From positions 868,001 through 932,000 of the forward strand of contig NZ_BSNN01000002.1 in assembly GCF_030160015.1 (NCBI RefSeq): DNA of 64,000 nucleotides, read 5' to 3'. Numbering within the stretch: position 1 is the stretch's first letter; every line of letters starts with the position of its first letter. The DNA comes from Amylibacter marinus. GTDB taxonomy: Bacteria; Pseudomonadota; Alphaproteobacteria; Rhodobacterales; Rhodobacteraceae. The translations under genes were made by a program, and so were the position numbers. Positions 1-10,048 of this stretch are shown here, piece after piece. Below the pieces are notes generated by a model. That model saw nothing but the letters and a program-made list of their open reading frames with translations. It was not told where the DNA came from and did no database searches.

Positions 1-621
1 ATCGCGCGCAACGGCCACAACCACATTGCCACTCATCACGGGCGCAGACCCGATAGAGGCCGATACCCGTTGACGCCAGCGAATATCCCCAGATTTGGCC
101 TCTAACAACAAAACCTCGCCGTCGGCGGTGGTTACAGCCAAATTATCGCCAGCTATGGCCAATCCACCGCCAGATGCGGCTAGCCGTTCGCGCCCTTTGC
201 TGCTGATTTCGATCGATACCGATTGCTTCCACAATATTTGACCACCCAAGGACACCGCCGTGACGGTATCGCTGGAATCCATTGTAAAAATCCGCCCACC
301 CGAGACAATCGGATCAGCGCTGATCCGTTGGCCATTGCGATTGCCCGCGCCGATATCCACGGCCCAGATTTTCTGTAATTGGCGCCCCAAGCTTGGGTGA
401 TGCAAGGCATGCTGGGCATTGCCGTTACGATGTGTCCATTGGTTATTGGTGGTGGCCGCGGGCAAGACCAATGCGGGCGGCTGATCCATGATTTCAATCG
501 CCTGTGGATCCTGACCATCACGCAATCCCAGGCGCTCACCTGCTAAAATTTCTTCTTTTTCGCCACAGGCGGCCAAAAGGCCCAGCCCCAGACCAAGCAG
601 AGTGAGAAATTTTAGATGCAT
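1..621 (-). CDS. bamB: Outer membrane assembly lipoprotein BamB-like, C-terminus outside window
   Basis: Only the first 207 residues lie in the window; the gene runs off the left edge. The N-terminus is a lipoprotein signal (hydrophobic core then LLAAC with Cys19 or so as the lipidation site). The rest shows beta-propeller blade signatures such as GGRIFTMDSSDTVTAVS and ADGEVLLLEAKSGDIRWR, typical of PQQ-like repeat proteins. BamB is the propeller subunit of the outer membrane beta-barrel assembly machine. The ATG is preceded by GGATAT, a weak ribosome site. It lies 37 bp downstream of the YfgM-like gene on the same strand, the usual alphaproteobacterial arrangement. Another PQQ-propeller lipoprotein is possible, but the context favours BamB. 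Confidence 0.85.
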   Translation of the reverse strand, partial: MHLKFLTLLGLGLGLLAACGEKEEILAGERLGLRDGQDPQAIEIMDQPPALVLPAATTNNQWTHRNGNAQHALHHPSLGRQLQKIWAVDIGAGNRNGQRISADPIVSGGRIFTMDSSDTVTAVSLGGQILWKQSVSIEISSKGRERLAASGGGLAIAGDNLAVTTADGEVLLLEAKSGDIRWRQRVSASIGSAPVMSGNVVVAVARD

Positions 622-658
622 GATATATCCTTTTATCAATCTCAACCGGGGCGCGATC

Positions 659-1342
659 TTATTGGTCGTGTTCCGTTGTGGGTACAAGACTGGCACGCGA
701 TGGTAACTCCCCCCCCAGCGCCACGATCATCTGTTGCACACGATTCTGTTGATTCGCGGTAATCAATGGCTCATCAAGCAGATTGACCAATGCCGCAATC
801 CCTTCGTCCTGACGTCCCGCATCCAATAATGCAATCGCCTTTTGCTCGAGTGCTAGATTGCGAAAGGGCGCCTCAGGTGCGGCCAATAAATCCAGCGCAG
901 CTAGGCGCTCTTCGGCCGAGATATCAGATCCACGGATCATTAACGCCTTCAGGCTAGAGATTTGGGCATAAATCGGATCATCGCCTGATGCTAAACGATC
1001 ATAAATTTCTAGGGCCGCCGCCTCGTCATCCTGCTCCAGTAGAACCGCCGCCTGCAACAAAGACGCAAGCGTTGCTTCGCCCCCTTTGTGTGAAACGATC
1101 TCGGCCAACCCAGCACTACGGGCCTCTGGTGTTTCCAGATCCAGTGCCGCAACCAACCCATCGCCGCGCTGTTGCGCCACGGTTTGTTTACGCGATTTAT
1201 CCCATTCTAAATAACCAGCGCCGCCCACAATTAATGCGATCACAGCTCCCGCGATCCAGCCATATTTTTTATACAGTGCAAACAGCTGATCTTTGCGAAC
1301 TTCTTCGCTGACTTCGTCGATAAAACTCTCGGTATTGCTCAC
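659..1342 (-). CDS. YfgM-like tetratricopeptide-repeat membrane protein
   Basis: 227 residues. A cytoplasmic N-terminal stretch (about 1-27) is followed by one membrane helix (WIAGAVIALIVGGAGYLEW, about 29-47) and then an Ala/Leu-rich helical region with TPR-like character up to the end. This is the organisation of YfgM/TPR_21 proteins, which are periplasmic chaperone-like partners of the Sec translocon and of outer membrane protein assembly. Its position directly upstream of bamB on the same strand supports that assignment. Exact function in this organism is inferred from family and context only. Confidence 0.8.
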   Translation of the reverse strand: MSNTESFIDEVSEEVRKDQLFALYKKYGWIAGAVIALIVGGAGYLEWDKSRKQTVAQQRGDGLVAALDLETPEARSAGLAEIVSHKGGEATLASLLQAAVLLEQDDEAAALEIYDRLASGDDPIYAQISSLKALMIRGSDISAEERLAALDLLAAPEAPFRNLALEQKAIALLDAGRQDEGIAALVNLLDEPLITANQQNRVQQMIVALGGELPSRASLVPTTEHDQ

Positions 1343-1406
1343 AGCGGTCTCCGTTGGTGTAATTGCAGTAGTACCTAGCGCGAATAGTTACGTAGTACCA
1401 GCCAGT

Positions 1407-2270
1407 TCAACCTTTTTTTGTGCTGTAGGTATGCTCAACGGCAGGAAACGACCGATCGCGCACCTCTTGCGCATAGCGCTGAATGCCATCGATCATCATA
1501 TCCTCCATGTTGCCATAGCGTTTTACAAATGTCGGCACGCGTGGGAACAGACCGATCATATCTTCGAACACCAATATCTGGCCGTCGCAATTTACAGATG
1601 CTCCAATGCCAATTGTCGGGATCGAAACGTTGCGAGTGATTTTCTCGCCCAGCTCTGCGGCCACGCCCTCTACCACCACAGCAAAGGCCCCCGCCGCCTC
1701 TACGGCCTTGGCATCAGCAATAACATCTTCCCAAAACTCTTCGTCGCGCACGGCCTTGAAGCCACCGGCCACATTCATCTGTTGTGGCATCAAGCCCACA
1801 TGAGCCATCACCGGAATACCGCGCGCAGACAAATGGCGGATGGTTTCGGCCATTTCACGCCCGCCCTCTAGCTTTACCGCCGTACAGCCGGTCTCTTTAA
1901 TAAGACGCGCGGCATTGCGAAACGCCACTTCTGGGCTTTCTTCAAAACTACCAAAGGGCATATCAACCACCACAAGCGCCTTACTCGCGCCACGCATCAC
2001 TGCCTGACCGTGCATGATCATATGTTCCATTGTCACGCCTAATGTGCTGTCCATGCCGTGGATCACCATGCCCAGACTATCGCCGACCAGAATGCAATCG
2101 GCCTCGGCATCTACCAAGTGCGCAACATGGGCCGTGTAGGCCGTAAGGCATACCAAAGGTGCGCCGCCCTTTTGCGCCCGAAACCGCGGCACAGTCATTT
2201 TTATACGGGGCTTTTTACCCACATCTTTGGTTTGGTCTGCTTGATTTAACACCGTGGATTGGCTGGACAT
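1407..2270 (-). CDS. panB: 3-methyl-2-oxobutanoate hydroxymethyltransferase
   Basis: 287 residues, slightly longer than the usual 260-280. PanB transfers a hydroxymethyl group from 5,10-methylene-tetrahydrofolate to alpha-ketoisovalerate to give ketopantoate, the first committed step of pantothenate synthesis. The family pattern is clear: the metal-binding aspartates in LVGDSLGMV (Asp64) and VVDMPFGSF (Asp103), MAHVGLMPQ near 156-163, and the candidate catalytic Glu201 in VVVEGVAAE. The first about 25 residues are a polar extension. No panC is adjacent in this window, unlike many genomes. It is divergent from the RND operon across 227 bp. Confidence 0.95.
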   Translation of the reverse strand: MSSQSTVLNQADQTKDVGKKPRIKMTVPRFRAQKGGAPLVCLTAYTAHVAHLVDAEADCILVGDSLGMVIHGMDSTLGVTMEHMIMHGQAVMRGASKALVVVDMPFGSFEESPEVAFRNAARLIKETGCTAVKLEGGREMAETIRHLSARGIPVMAHVGLMPQQMNVAGGFKAVRDEEFWEDVIADAKAVEAAGAFAVVVEGVAAELGEKITRNVSIPTIGIGASVNCDGQILVFEDMIGLFPRVPTFVKRYGNMEDMMIDGIQRYAQEVRDRSFPAVEHTYSTKKG

Positions 2271-2497
2271 AGCGCCCCCCTTAACAAAATGAAGTTAACA
2301 TCGCGCAGCGATGGTTTCACCTAGGCTAATCCGTTGTGTGAGAAATTGCGAGACAGAATTAAGAAAACCTAAATAGTGAATTGAAAGTTTGTTCGGTATT
2401 GTCCGCTCCAACTGGTCACTTGCCTATCTAAAAAGACAGGCGTAAACATTCCGTAACATTTACCAAAGCCACTGAATTTTTCCAATCGGAGCTCATA

Positions 2498-3562
2498 ATG
2501 CGTATTTCATCCATTCTAATCGCGCTAGTTGTTTGCGCTGGCTTAGCCATGTTCATTCTGGGTCGCGGCCAAAGTGCCGAGGCGCAAAACACCACACCAA
2601 TCGCCGAAGCTGATGAAAAAGTGGTATCGGTGGTTGCCATGAAATCCTCTGCACAAGAGGTGACCAGCGGGATCGTATTACGTGGCCAAACAGCCGCATT
2701 CAAAACCGTAAACGTCAAGGCGGAAACATCAGGTGCCGTGATTTCCACCCCGATCCGCAAGGGTACATTGGTGGAAAAGGGTGAATTGCTCTGTGAGTTG
2801 GAGATCGGCACAAAGGCCGCCGCCTTGGCCGAAGCCAAGGCCAAATTACTTGAGGCCGAGGCCAACAATGCCGCCAGCGCTAATCTGGTGAAGAAAGGCT
2901 TTGCCTCGGAAACCACCGCCATCGCCCGCGAAGCCGCCCTAGAGGCCGCCATCGCTGGTGTCGATCGTGCCCAAAGTGATCTGGAAAACACCCAAATTGT
3001 AGCCCCCTTCAATGGATTGCTGGAATCCGATACCGCTGAGCTGGGGGATTTCATGCAACCAGGCACACCCTGTGCCACCGTTTTGGCCCTAAACCCCATA
3101 AAATTGGTGGGCTATGCAACAGAGCAACAAGTGAACCGCATTTCTGTAGGTTCACAGGCTGGTGCACGTTTGATCGATGGTACTGAATTGGTTGGGCAGG
3201 TCACCTTTTTGTCTCGCTCTGCTGATCCGACCACACGCACGTTCTTGGTGGAAATCACCGTACCAAACGAAAAGTTGGAAATTCGCGATGGCGCAACTGC
3301 TGATATCTTGATTTCATTGGCGGGGATCACGGGCCACCTGTTGCCCCAATCCGCCATGACCCTAAATGGCGAGGGCCTGATTGGGGTGCGCGTTGCCGAT
3401 CAAGACCGCGCCAAGTTCATGCCGATCAATGTTATCCGTGACACCCGCGAGGGTATCTGGGTAACCGGCCTTGGCGATACAGTCGATGTGATCGTTTTGG
3501 GCCAAGAATACGTCACCGACGGCTCCAAAATCAAGGTAACCTACAAGGATAAAACACAATGA
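2498..3562 (+). CDS. RND efflux periplasmic adaptor (membrane fusion protein)
   Basis: 354 residues. An N-terminal hydrophobic segment (about 4-22) acts as signal or membrane anchor. It is followed by a lipoyl-like half domain (about 65-100), an Ala/Glu-rich helical hairpin (about 95-150), the second lipoyl half (APFNGLLESDTAELGDFMQPGTP) and beta-barrel regions. This is the HlyD/AcrA-type adaptor that links the inner membrane pump to an outer membrane channel. The stop overlaps the start of the permease by 4 nt (ATGA), so the pair is translationally coupled. No outer membrane factor or regulator gene lies beside it, so a TolC-like channel must be encoded elsewhere. Confidence 0.93.
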   Translation: MRISSILIALVVCAGLAMFILGRGQSAEAQNTTPIAEADEKVVSVVAMKSSAQEVTSGIVLRGQTAAFKTVNVKAETSGAVISTPIRKGTLVEKGELLCELEIGTKAAALAEAKAKLLEAEANNAASANLVKKGFASETTAIAREAALEAAIAGVDRAQSDLENTQIVAPFNGLLESDTAELGDFMQPGTPCATVLALNPIKLVGYATEQQVNRISVGSQAGARLIDGTELVGQVTFLSRSADPTTRTFLVEITVPNEKLEIRDGATADILISLAGITGHLLPQSAMTLNGEGLIGVRVADQDRAKFMPINVIRDTREGIWVTGLGDTVDVIVLGQEYVTDGSKIKVTYKDKTQ

Positions 3563-6500
3563 CTGGTCTAATTGATTGGGCGACGACCCGCGCCCGAATG
3601 ATCATTGTTTTCATCTTGATGTCGCTGACCGCAGGTACAGCGGCCTATTTTGGCCTACCCAAAGAAGGCGAACCGGATATTGATATCCCCGCCCTCTTTG
3701 TCTCGGTACCCTTCCCCGGGATTTCCGCCGAAGACAGCGAGAAGCTGTTGGTAAAACCCCTTGAAAACAAGCTAAAAGAGCTGGATGGGTTGAAAACCAT
3801 GTCCGCCACTGCGGCCGAAGGCTACGGCGGGATTGCATTGGAATTCGAATTTGGCTGGGATAAAACAGCCACCATCGCGGATGTACGCGACAAGGCCAAC
3901 CAAGCTGCCGCTGAATTCCCAGATGGGGCTGATCAATATACTATTAACGAAATCAACTTCTCGGAATTTCCTATTTTAGTGGTCTCGCTCTCTGGTCAAT
4001 TGCCAGAGCGTACAATGAATCGAGTGGCCAAAGATTTGCAGGATAAAATCGAGGCCATGCCCGAGGTGCTAGAAGCAGGTCTGGCTGGTCAGCGCGAAGA
4101 AATGCTAGAGGTGCTGATCGATCCTTTGAAACTAGAGGCCTATAACGTTACCGCGGGTGAGTTGATCAATGTAGTGACCAATAACAACCTGCTAATTGCT
4201 GCAGGTGAAATCGAGAGCGACGCCGGTGCTTTCGCAATCAAAATCCCGTCGTCGTTTTCCGAACCACAGGATGTCTATAACCTGCCTGTTAAGGTTAATG
4301 GCGACCGTGTGATCACCCTATTGGATTTGGCCGAAATTCGCCTTACCTTCGAGGATCGTTTAGGGACTGCACGCTTCAATGGCGAGACAACGGTCGCGAT
4401 TCAAGTGGTCAAGCGCAAGGGCGTGAACCTGATTGGCACCGTGGAGCTGGTCAAAGAGATGGTCGATGCGACCACCGCAGAATGGCCCGATGAGCTAAAA
4501 AATGCCATCACCATCAATTATTCATCCGATCAATCCCGCCAAGTTGGCGATATGGTTAGCCAACTAGAGGGTTCGGTTCTGACAGCCATTGCATTGGTGA
4601 TGATTGTTGTTCTGGCGGCTCTTGGGGTGCGCTCGGCATTGTTGGTGGGCTTTGCGATTCCCACATCTTTCCTGCTGGCCTTTGCTATTATGGGGGCCAC
4701 GGGGATTACCATTTCTAACATGGTGATGTTTGGCCTGATCTTGGCTGTGGGTATGCTGGTGGATGGTGCTATTGTTGTCGTGGAATACGCCGATAAGCGC
4801 ATCTCCGAAGGCGTTGGCCCCATGCAGGCCTACGGTGCCGCTGCTAAGCGCATGTTCTGGCCAATTGTATCTTCTACGGCAACCACGCTTTGTGCCTTCT
4901 TGCCAATGCTGTTTTGGCCCGGGGTCCCGGGCGAATTTATGGGCATGTTACCGGTTACACTGATTTACGTTCTGGGGGCATCGCTGCTGGTGGCACTGAT
5001 ATATCTGCCGGTTGTTGGCGGTGTTGCAGGGCGCTTGACCCGCTTTATGGAAAATACCGCAGAACGCTTGCGTGCGCGCGCCATATGGCAACGAGTGATT
5101 CTGGTTGTGGTGTCTATCGCCCTGATTTATTTCGGTGGGATGATGCTGATGAAGGGCGCGGTTCTTTTGGGAACAGTGCTGTTTATCCTAGGATGCTTGT
5201 TGATGTCGGTTTCGGCCAGCTCTCTGCGCAAAGCCTATATTCAGAACTTTGAATCCGCCCCAAATTTCTACTCGCGATTTATCCAATTCATCGTTGGGAA
5301 ATGGTACATGCCAATTGTTGTGGTTCTGGCCACTGTCGGGTTTGTATTTGGCACTTTCACCACCTTTGGCTCCAATAATCATGGCGTCGAATTTTTCGTA
5401 ACCACAGAGCCTGAGAATGCCATCATCTACGTGCGTGCGCGCGGTAATCTATCCTTGGCAGAAAAAGATGCCTTGGTGCGCGATGTAGAGCGCCGCATCG
5501 AGGGTATCGATGGATTGCAAAGCGCCTTTGCCTTTGCAGGTGATGGTGGGTTGAATAACAACACCGGCGGTGCCAGTGCCCCGCTGGATACCATCGGGCA
5601 AATCCAAATTGAAACCACCCCTTGGGAAGAGCGCCAAGGCACGCCCTCGGGTTTTGATATTTTGGCCGAGGTTGAAGAGCGCATCAAAGATGTTCCAGGT
5701 GTTCAGGTTGAAATCCTAGAGTTGGCCCAAGGCCCCGCCTCGGGCAAGCCCCTGACATTGCGTGTTTTAGGAGATAATTTCGAAGATTTGAAAACCGCTG
5801 CGGGGATTGTGCGCGCCCACTACGAGGCTATCGATGGCCCGGTTAAAATCGAAGACACCCGCCCCCTACCTGGGATTGATTGGAAAATTGATGTCGATGT
5901 GGAAAAGGCGGGCCGCTATAACGCTGATGTGGCGCAAGTCGGGGCAATGGTACAGCTGGTAACCCGCGGGCTTAAGCTCGGTAATATGACAACAGATACC
6001 TCGGATGAGGATATCGATATCCGCGTACGCCTGCCTGAAAAGGATCGCCTGTTATCCACCTTGGAAACCCTACGCATTCGTACCAGTTCAGGTTTGATCC
6101 CTATTTCCAATTTCATCACCCTTACCCCTGTTGAAAAACTGGGCCAGATCGATCGCGTGGATTCCGTGCGCTATTTCGATATAAAGGCTGATGTGGCCGA
6201 GGGGGTAAATGCCATTGCCAAAATCGCCGAGATCACCGAATGGCTAGAGGCTGAGCAACGCCTGCCCGCGGGAATCGAATGGAAATGGCAGGGTGATCAA
6301 GAAGATCAGGCAGAAAGCCAAGCCTTTTTGGGGCAGGCCTTTTCTGGCGCACTCGCGTTGATGTTCGTTATCCTGCTGGCCCAGTTTAACTCGTTTTATA
6401 ACTCGGTTCTGGTGCTCTTGGCGGTGGTTCTATCCACCACCGGCGTGTTGATCGGGATGATGATAATGGCACAGCCGTTTTCTGTGATCATGACAGGTAC

Positions 6501-6885
6501 GGGGATTGTGGCCCTGGCGGGGATTGTGGTGAACAATAACATTGTACTGATCGATACCTATCAGGAATATTCCCGCCGGATGCCCCAGATTGAGGCGATT
6601 TACAAAACCGCACAGGCACGTATTCGTCCGGTTATCCTAACCACTCTTACTACCATGGCAGGTCTTACGCCAATGATGCTGGGTATTTCGATCAACTTTG
6701 CGGATGGTGGCTATACCATCGATCAGCCAACTGCTCTGTGGTGGAAACAGCTGGCCACTGCGGTGGTCTTTGGTTTGGGGGTTGCCACTGTGCTAACCTT
6801 GGTTCTAACCCCCTCTCTCTTGGCCCTACGCATCTGGGTCATGGTGGGGTTGGGCCGCATCTTTGGATTTACACCCAAGGCCTAG
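3559..6885 (+). CDS. RND efflux pump inner membrane permease
   Basis: 1108 residues, longer than the about 1040 of AcrB-type pumps. It has TM1 near the N-terminus, a large periplasmic porter loop, the TM2-6 bundle (about 335-500), a second periplasmic loop and a C-terminal bundle ending near 1100. TM4 carries GMLVDGAIVVVEYADKR, with one acidic residue where AcrB has two adjacent aspartates; TM10 carries GIVVNNNIVLIDT, lacking the AcrB lysine. Two extra hydrophobic stretches (about residues 507-553) sit between the halves. The substrate cannot be read from sequence. Cotranscribed with the adaptor. Confidence 0.93.
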   Translation: MTGLIDWATTRARMIIVFILMSLTAGTAAYFGLPKEGEPDIDIPALFVSVPFPGISAEDSEKLLVKPLENKLKELDGLKTMSATAAEGYGGIALEFEFGWDKTATIADVRDKANQAAAEFPDGADQYTINEINFSEFPILVVSLSGQLPERTMNRVAKDLQDKIEAMPEVLEAGLAGQREEMLEVLIDPLKLEAYNVTAGELINVVTNNNLLIAAGEIESDAGAFAIKIPSSFSEPQDVYNLPVKVNGDRVITLLDLAEIRLTFEDRLGTARFNGETTVAIQVVKRKGVNLIGTVELVKEMVDATTAEWPDELKNAITINYSSDQSRQVGDMVSQLEGSVLTAIALVMIVVLAALGVRSALLVGFAIPTSFLLAFAIMGATGITISNMVMFGLILAVGMLVDGAIVVVEYADKRISEGVGPMQAYGAAAKRMFWPIVSSTATTLCAFLPMLFWPGVPGEFMGMLPVTLIYVLGASLLVALIYLPVVGGVAGRLTRFMENTAERLRARAIWQRVILVVVSIALIYFGGMMLMKGAVLLGTVLFILGCLLMSVSASSLRKAYIQNFESAPNFYSRFIQFIVGKWYMPIVVVLATVGFVFGTFTTFGSNNHGVEFFVTTEPENAIIYVRARGNLSLAEKDALVRDVERRIEGIDGLQSAFAFAGDGGLNNNTGGASAPLDTIGQIQIETTPWEERQGTPSGFDILAEVEERIKDVPGVQVEILELAQGPASGKPLTLRVLGDNFEDLKTAAGIVRAHYEAIDGPVKIEDTRPLPGIDWKIDVDVEKAGRYNADVAQVGAMVQLVTRGLKLGNMTTDTSDEDIDIRVRLPEKDRLLSTLETLRIRTSSGLIPISNFITLTPVEKLGQIDRVDSVRYFDIKADVAEGVNAIAKIAEITEWLEAEQRLPAGIEWKWQGDQEDQAESQAFLGQAFSGALALMFVILLAQFNSFYNSVLVLLAVVLSTTGVLIGMMIMAQPFSVIMTGTGIVALAGIVVNNNIVLIDTYQEYSRRMPQIEAIYKTAQARIRPVILTTLTTMAGLTPMMLGISINFADGGYTIDQPTALWWKQLATAVVFGLGVATVLTLVLTPSLLALRIWVMVGLGRIFGFTPKA

Positions 6886-6887
6886 AC

Positions 6888-6921
6888 ATAAAAAAACCTT
6901 TGGCGGGATCACCGCCAAAGG
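6888..6921 (-). terminator. Rho-independent terminator of the Atm1-type ABC gene
   Basis: A perfect 10-bp stem, CCTTTGGCGG at 6897-6906 and CCGCCAAAGG at 6912-6921, encloses a 5-nt loop. The plus strand has a run of A at 6890-6896, so read on the minus strand the hairpin is followed by a T-tract. It therefore terminates transcription from the minus-strand gene ending at 6950. It may also act as a weak barrier for the RND operon. Confidence 0.8.
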
Positions 6922-6949
6922 ATCTGAACCGCTTAGGTTATTTTTGGGC

Positions 6950-8779
6950 CTAGGCCTCTTCCATCTCTTCCTCGGCGGCCTGTGTATGCCACATATGCGC
7001 ATACCGCCCTCCTAAATCCAGTAACTCTTCATGGCTACCTGCCTCGCTGATCTGCCCCTGCTCCAGCACCACGATCTTATCTGCATCCACTACCGTTGAC
7101 AGACGATGGGCAATGGTGATTACAGAGCGCCCGGCGCCCATATCGCGTAGAGAGTCCTGAATGTCACGCTCGGTTTCGGTATCCAGCGCCGATGTTGCCT
7201 CGTCTAATACCAAGATCGGCGGATCCTTTAACAGGGTCCGGGCAATGCCAACCCGCTGTTTCTCGCCCCCAGATAGCTTCAGCCCACGCTCGCCCACCGT
7301 CGTGTCATAACCATCAGGTAAAGACATAATAAAATCGTGAATTTTAGCGGCCTTGGCAGCGGAAACCACCTGTTCATGCGTGGCACCATCACGCCCATAG
7401 GCGATATTGTAACCAACCGTATCGTTGAACAAAACCGTATCTTGCGGCACAATCCCCAGCGCATTATGCACAGAGCGCTGCGTTACATCGCGCAGGTCTT
7501 GGCCATCGATTTTAACCGCGCCCCCCCCGACATCATAGAACCGGAACAACAAACGCCCAATGGTGGATTTCCCAGACCCAGACGGCCCCACAACGGCAAC
7601 GGTTTCCCCCTTGCCAACACGTAAATTCAATCCGGTTAAAATCGCACGATCTGTGGTGTATCCAAAATCAACCGCCTCAAAGCTGATCTCGCCGCCCTGT
7701 ATCACCAAATCGGGCGCATTGGGTGCATCAATCACTTCGGCCGGTTGGCCCAGCAAATCAAACATCTCACCCATATCCACCAAGGCTTGGCGAATTTCGC
7801 GGTACACCGTGCCTAGAAAATTCAACGGCATGGTGATTTGAATCATATAGGCATTCACCAGTACAAAATCCCCGACTGTCAGGGTACCGGCCTGTACCTC
7901 GATAGCGGCCATAACCATCACACCAACCAAGCCGGCCGTGATCAAAACCGCCTGCCCAAAATTTAGAAACGCCAGCGAATAGCTGGTGGTCAGGGCCGCA
8001 TCTTGGTATTGACGCATGCTGTCGTCATAGCGCAAGGCCTCGCGTTCCTCGGCTGCAAAATATTTCACAGTTTCGAAATTCAACAGGCTATCGATGGCCT
8101 TTTGATTTGCATCGGTATCGCGGTCGTTCATGATTTTGCGCACCTTTACCCGCCATTCGGTCACCGCAAAGGTAAACCAAATGTACAAACCAATGGTCAC
8201 GACAACCACCGCCAAATACCGCACATCCAAAACGAAATACAAAATACCCGCGATGAAGATCAATTCTAGGATCAACGGCCCGATAGAGAACAGCATAAAG
8301 CGTAATAGAAACTCTACCCCCTTTACCCCGCGCTCGATAATCCGGCTAAGACCACCGGTTTTACGCGTGATATGATACCGCAGAGATAGGTTGTGCATAT
8401 GACGAAAGGTCTCCAACGCCAGCTGGCGCAGGGCGCGCTGGCCCACCACTGCAAAAATAACATCCCGCAACTGATTGAACCCCACCGACAACAACCGCAT
8501 CACACCGTAGGCTAATGTCAAGCCAACAGCCCCCGCGGTCAGCATATAAACTGTTTGATCAGTACCGCCCTCTGGCGCCAGCGCATCTACCGCGCCCTTG
8601 TAGAAGAATGGCAACAGCACCCCAACCACCTTGGCCAGCACCAGCGCAATCAAGGCCAGCACAACGCGCATTTTTATATCCAGCCGTTTCTTCGGCCACA
8701 GATATGGAATAACGCTTTTGATTACGCGCTTTGCTTGGCGGCGGTTAACGGGTTCGGTAGATGTAATGATTGATGCCAT
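6950..8779 (-). CDS. Atm1/HMT1-type ABC exporter, fused permease and ATPase
   Basis: 609 residues, the usual length of bacterial Atm1 half-transporters, which act as homodimers. Six membrane helices fill about 35-330, followed by the nucleotide-binding domain: Walker A GPSGSGKST (about 397-405), signature LSGGEKQRVG, Walker B ILVLDEATSALD and switch His in IAHRLSTV. The intracellular segment NFETVKYFAAEE is typical of the mitochondrial ABCB7/Atm1 clade. Members export glutathione-linked metal or persulfide compounds; the physiological substrate here is inferred. It has its own terminator at 6888-6921. Confidence 0.9.
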   Translation of the reverse strand: MASIITSTEPVNRRQAKRVIKSVIPYLWPKKRLDIKMRVVLALIALVLAKVVGVLLPFFYKGAVDALAPEGGTDQTVYMLTAGAVGLTLAYGVMRLLSVGFNQLRDVIFAVVGQRALRQLALETFRHMHNLSLRYHITRKTGGLSRIIERGVKGVEFLLRFMLFSIGPLILELIFIAGILYFVLDVRYLAVVVVTIGLYIWFTFAVTEWRVKVRKIMNDRDTDANQKAIDSLLNFETVKYFAAEEREALRYDDSMRQYQDAALTTSYSLAFLNFGQAVLITAGLVGVMVMAAIEVQAGTLTVGDFVLVNAYMIQITMPLNFLGTVYREIRQALVDMGEMFDLLGQPAEVIDAPNAPDLVIQGGEISFEAVDFGYTTDRAILTGLNLRVGKGETVAVVGPSGSGKSTIGRLLFRFYDVGGGAVKIDGQDLRDVTQRSVHNALGIVPQDTVLFNDTVGYNIAYGRDGATHEQVVSAAKAAKIHDFIMSLPDGYDTTVGERGLKLSGGEKQRVGIARTLLKDPPILVLDEATSALDTETERDIQDSLRDMGAGRSVITIAHRLSTVVDADKIVVLEQGQISEAGSHEELLDLGGRYAHMWHTQAAEEEMEEA

Positions 8780-8832
8780 ATGGGTTTCTCCTCAGAGAGG
8801 AAAACATAGTCCTGCGGTTCATAATTGACCAG

Positions 8833-9999
8833 TTAATTTTCCGGCAAATCAAATACCTGCCCAGGGAAAATCATATCAGGATCTTTGATGATATCCTTGT
8901 TAGCCTCGTATATCTGTACAAAGCGTGCACCGGACCCATATTTTTGCTCTGCTAAATGCCATAGGGTAAATCCGGGCTGAATGGTAACCGCCCCCTCTAA
9001 TGCCGCCACATCAACACGCTGAAACGGACTTTCGACGCGCTCGACCACCGCGCCGGTTTCATCGATCGAATCCACCCGCAGGGTATAAATCCCCTCGTCG
9101 ATATTTGGGATTTCAAAACTCCAGCGCCCGTCATCGATTGCGCCAAGGCTGACGGGGTGATTGTCCACATAGACGCGCACGGATTGATCCGAGGCCCCGC
9201 GTCCCGCCAAAATCACATGACCTGCATCGGAATAATTAATCGTATCAAGCGAGAGGTCTGCGATAATAGCGCGATTGGGCGTTACATTATCTTGTACCAC
9301 CTCTGCTATCTCGGCCTCGGCCACGACAATTTTTGGGGCCTGAGGCTCTGCATTGCTGTTTGGGGCTTGTGGGATCACCAGCACCTGCTCCCCAGAGGTA
9401 ACCCCCCCCTGTTCCAGTTGCATCTGCATTGCACTGTCCCCTTCTGGTAGGTCCAACATAAATACAAATGCCCCGTGCGAATCCGTTTGGGTTTGGCCAA
9501 GAGCTGTGCCGTTGCCCAGCAATGTTACGGATGAATTCGGCGCGGCCTTGCCCGCAAATAACGCGCTATTGTCTTCATCTACGCGCAGCAGATCAAAGCT
9601 GGGCTGGGGCGGATTAATGCTTGCGCTTTCTTCTGATGTTGGTGTTTCGATTGGGCCTGTTGGGGTATCTGTTGTGACAAGGTTCGCATCCCCTGCCGGC
9701 GCCGCATCTTGGGCTGATGACGCCGTGCTTGCGCCGGCTGGCGCGATGTTATCTCGATTGCCAGCGGCGCGTTTATCACCGCGTTGATCTGTGGTCGTAG
9801 CCACGCTCACAGCACTTGTTTGACCCGCATCGGACACTTGGCGCGCATCTGCTGGGATGCGCGATTTGGCAGACACCATCTCGGGCGGGTCATAGGGCCA
9901 CAATAACCCAATCACAGAGGCAACCCCCGCAATACAGGCAAGTGTTATCACCATTTTCTTATGCGGATCCTGTTCTTGGTCTGCCCGTTCGAAACCCAT
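8833..9999 (-). CDS. Membrane-anchored LysM-domain protein
   Basis: 388 residues. A short charged N-terminus is followed by one membrane helix (MVITLACIAGVASVIGLLW, about 16-34). Then comes a long Ala/Thr/Pro-rich low-complexity region (about 40-125), two bacterial Ig-like beta modules (about 130-210 and 250-325) and a C-terminal LysM module (FTLWHLAEQKYG to PGQVFDLPE, about 340-386). LysM binds peptidoglycan, so the protein probably spans from the inner membrane to the wall. The start follows AAGGGG. This arrangement is common in Rhodobacteraceae but I know of no assigned role. Confidence 0.85.
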   Translation of the reverse strand: MGFERADQEQDPHKKMVITLACIAGVASVIGLLWPYDPPEMVSAKSRIPADARQVSDAGQTSAVSVATTTDQRGDKRAAGNRDNIAPAGASTASSAQDAAPAGDANLVTTDTPTGPIETPTSEESASINPPQPSFDLLRVDEDNSALFAGKAAPNSSVTLLGNGTALGQTQTDSHGAFVFMLDLPEGDSAMQMQLEQGGVTSGEQVLVIPQAPNSNAEPQAPKIVVAEAEIAEVVQDNVTPNRAIIADLSLDTINYSDAGHVILAGRGASDQSVRVYVDNHPVSLGAIDDGRWSFEIPNIDEGIYTLRVDSIDETGAVVERVESPFQRVDVAALEGAVTIQPGFTLWHLAEQKYGSGARFVQIYEANKDIIKDPDMIFPGQVFDLPEN

Positions 10000-10048
10000 C
10001 GATAATCTTCCCCTTGGCCCAGCTCTATCTTAGGTGTAAGGATTTATT

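Noticed and set aside
2422-2441. Imperfect inverted repeat upstream of the RND operon as a repressor operator
   Set aside because: One mismatch, AT loop, and no regulator gene nearby; could equally be leader structure.
2428-3099. 223-aa minus-strand open frame
   Set aside because: It lies wholly antisense to the RND adaptor, is Ser/Ala-rich low-complexity, and has no start signal.
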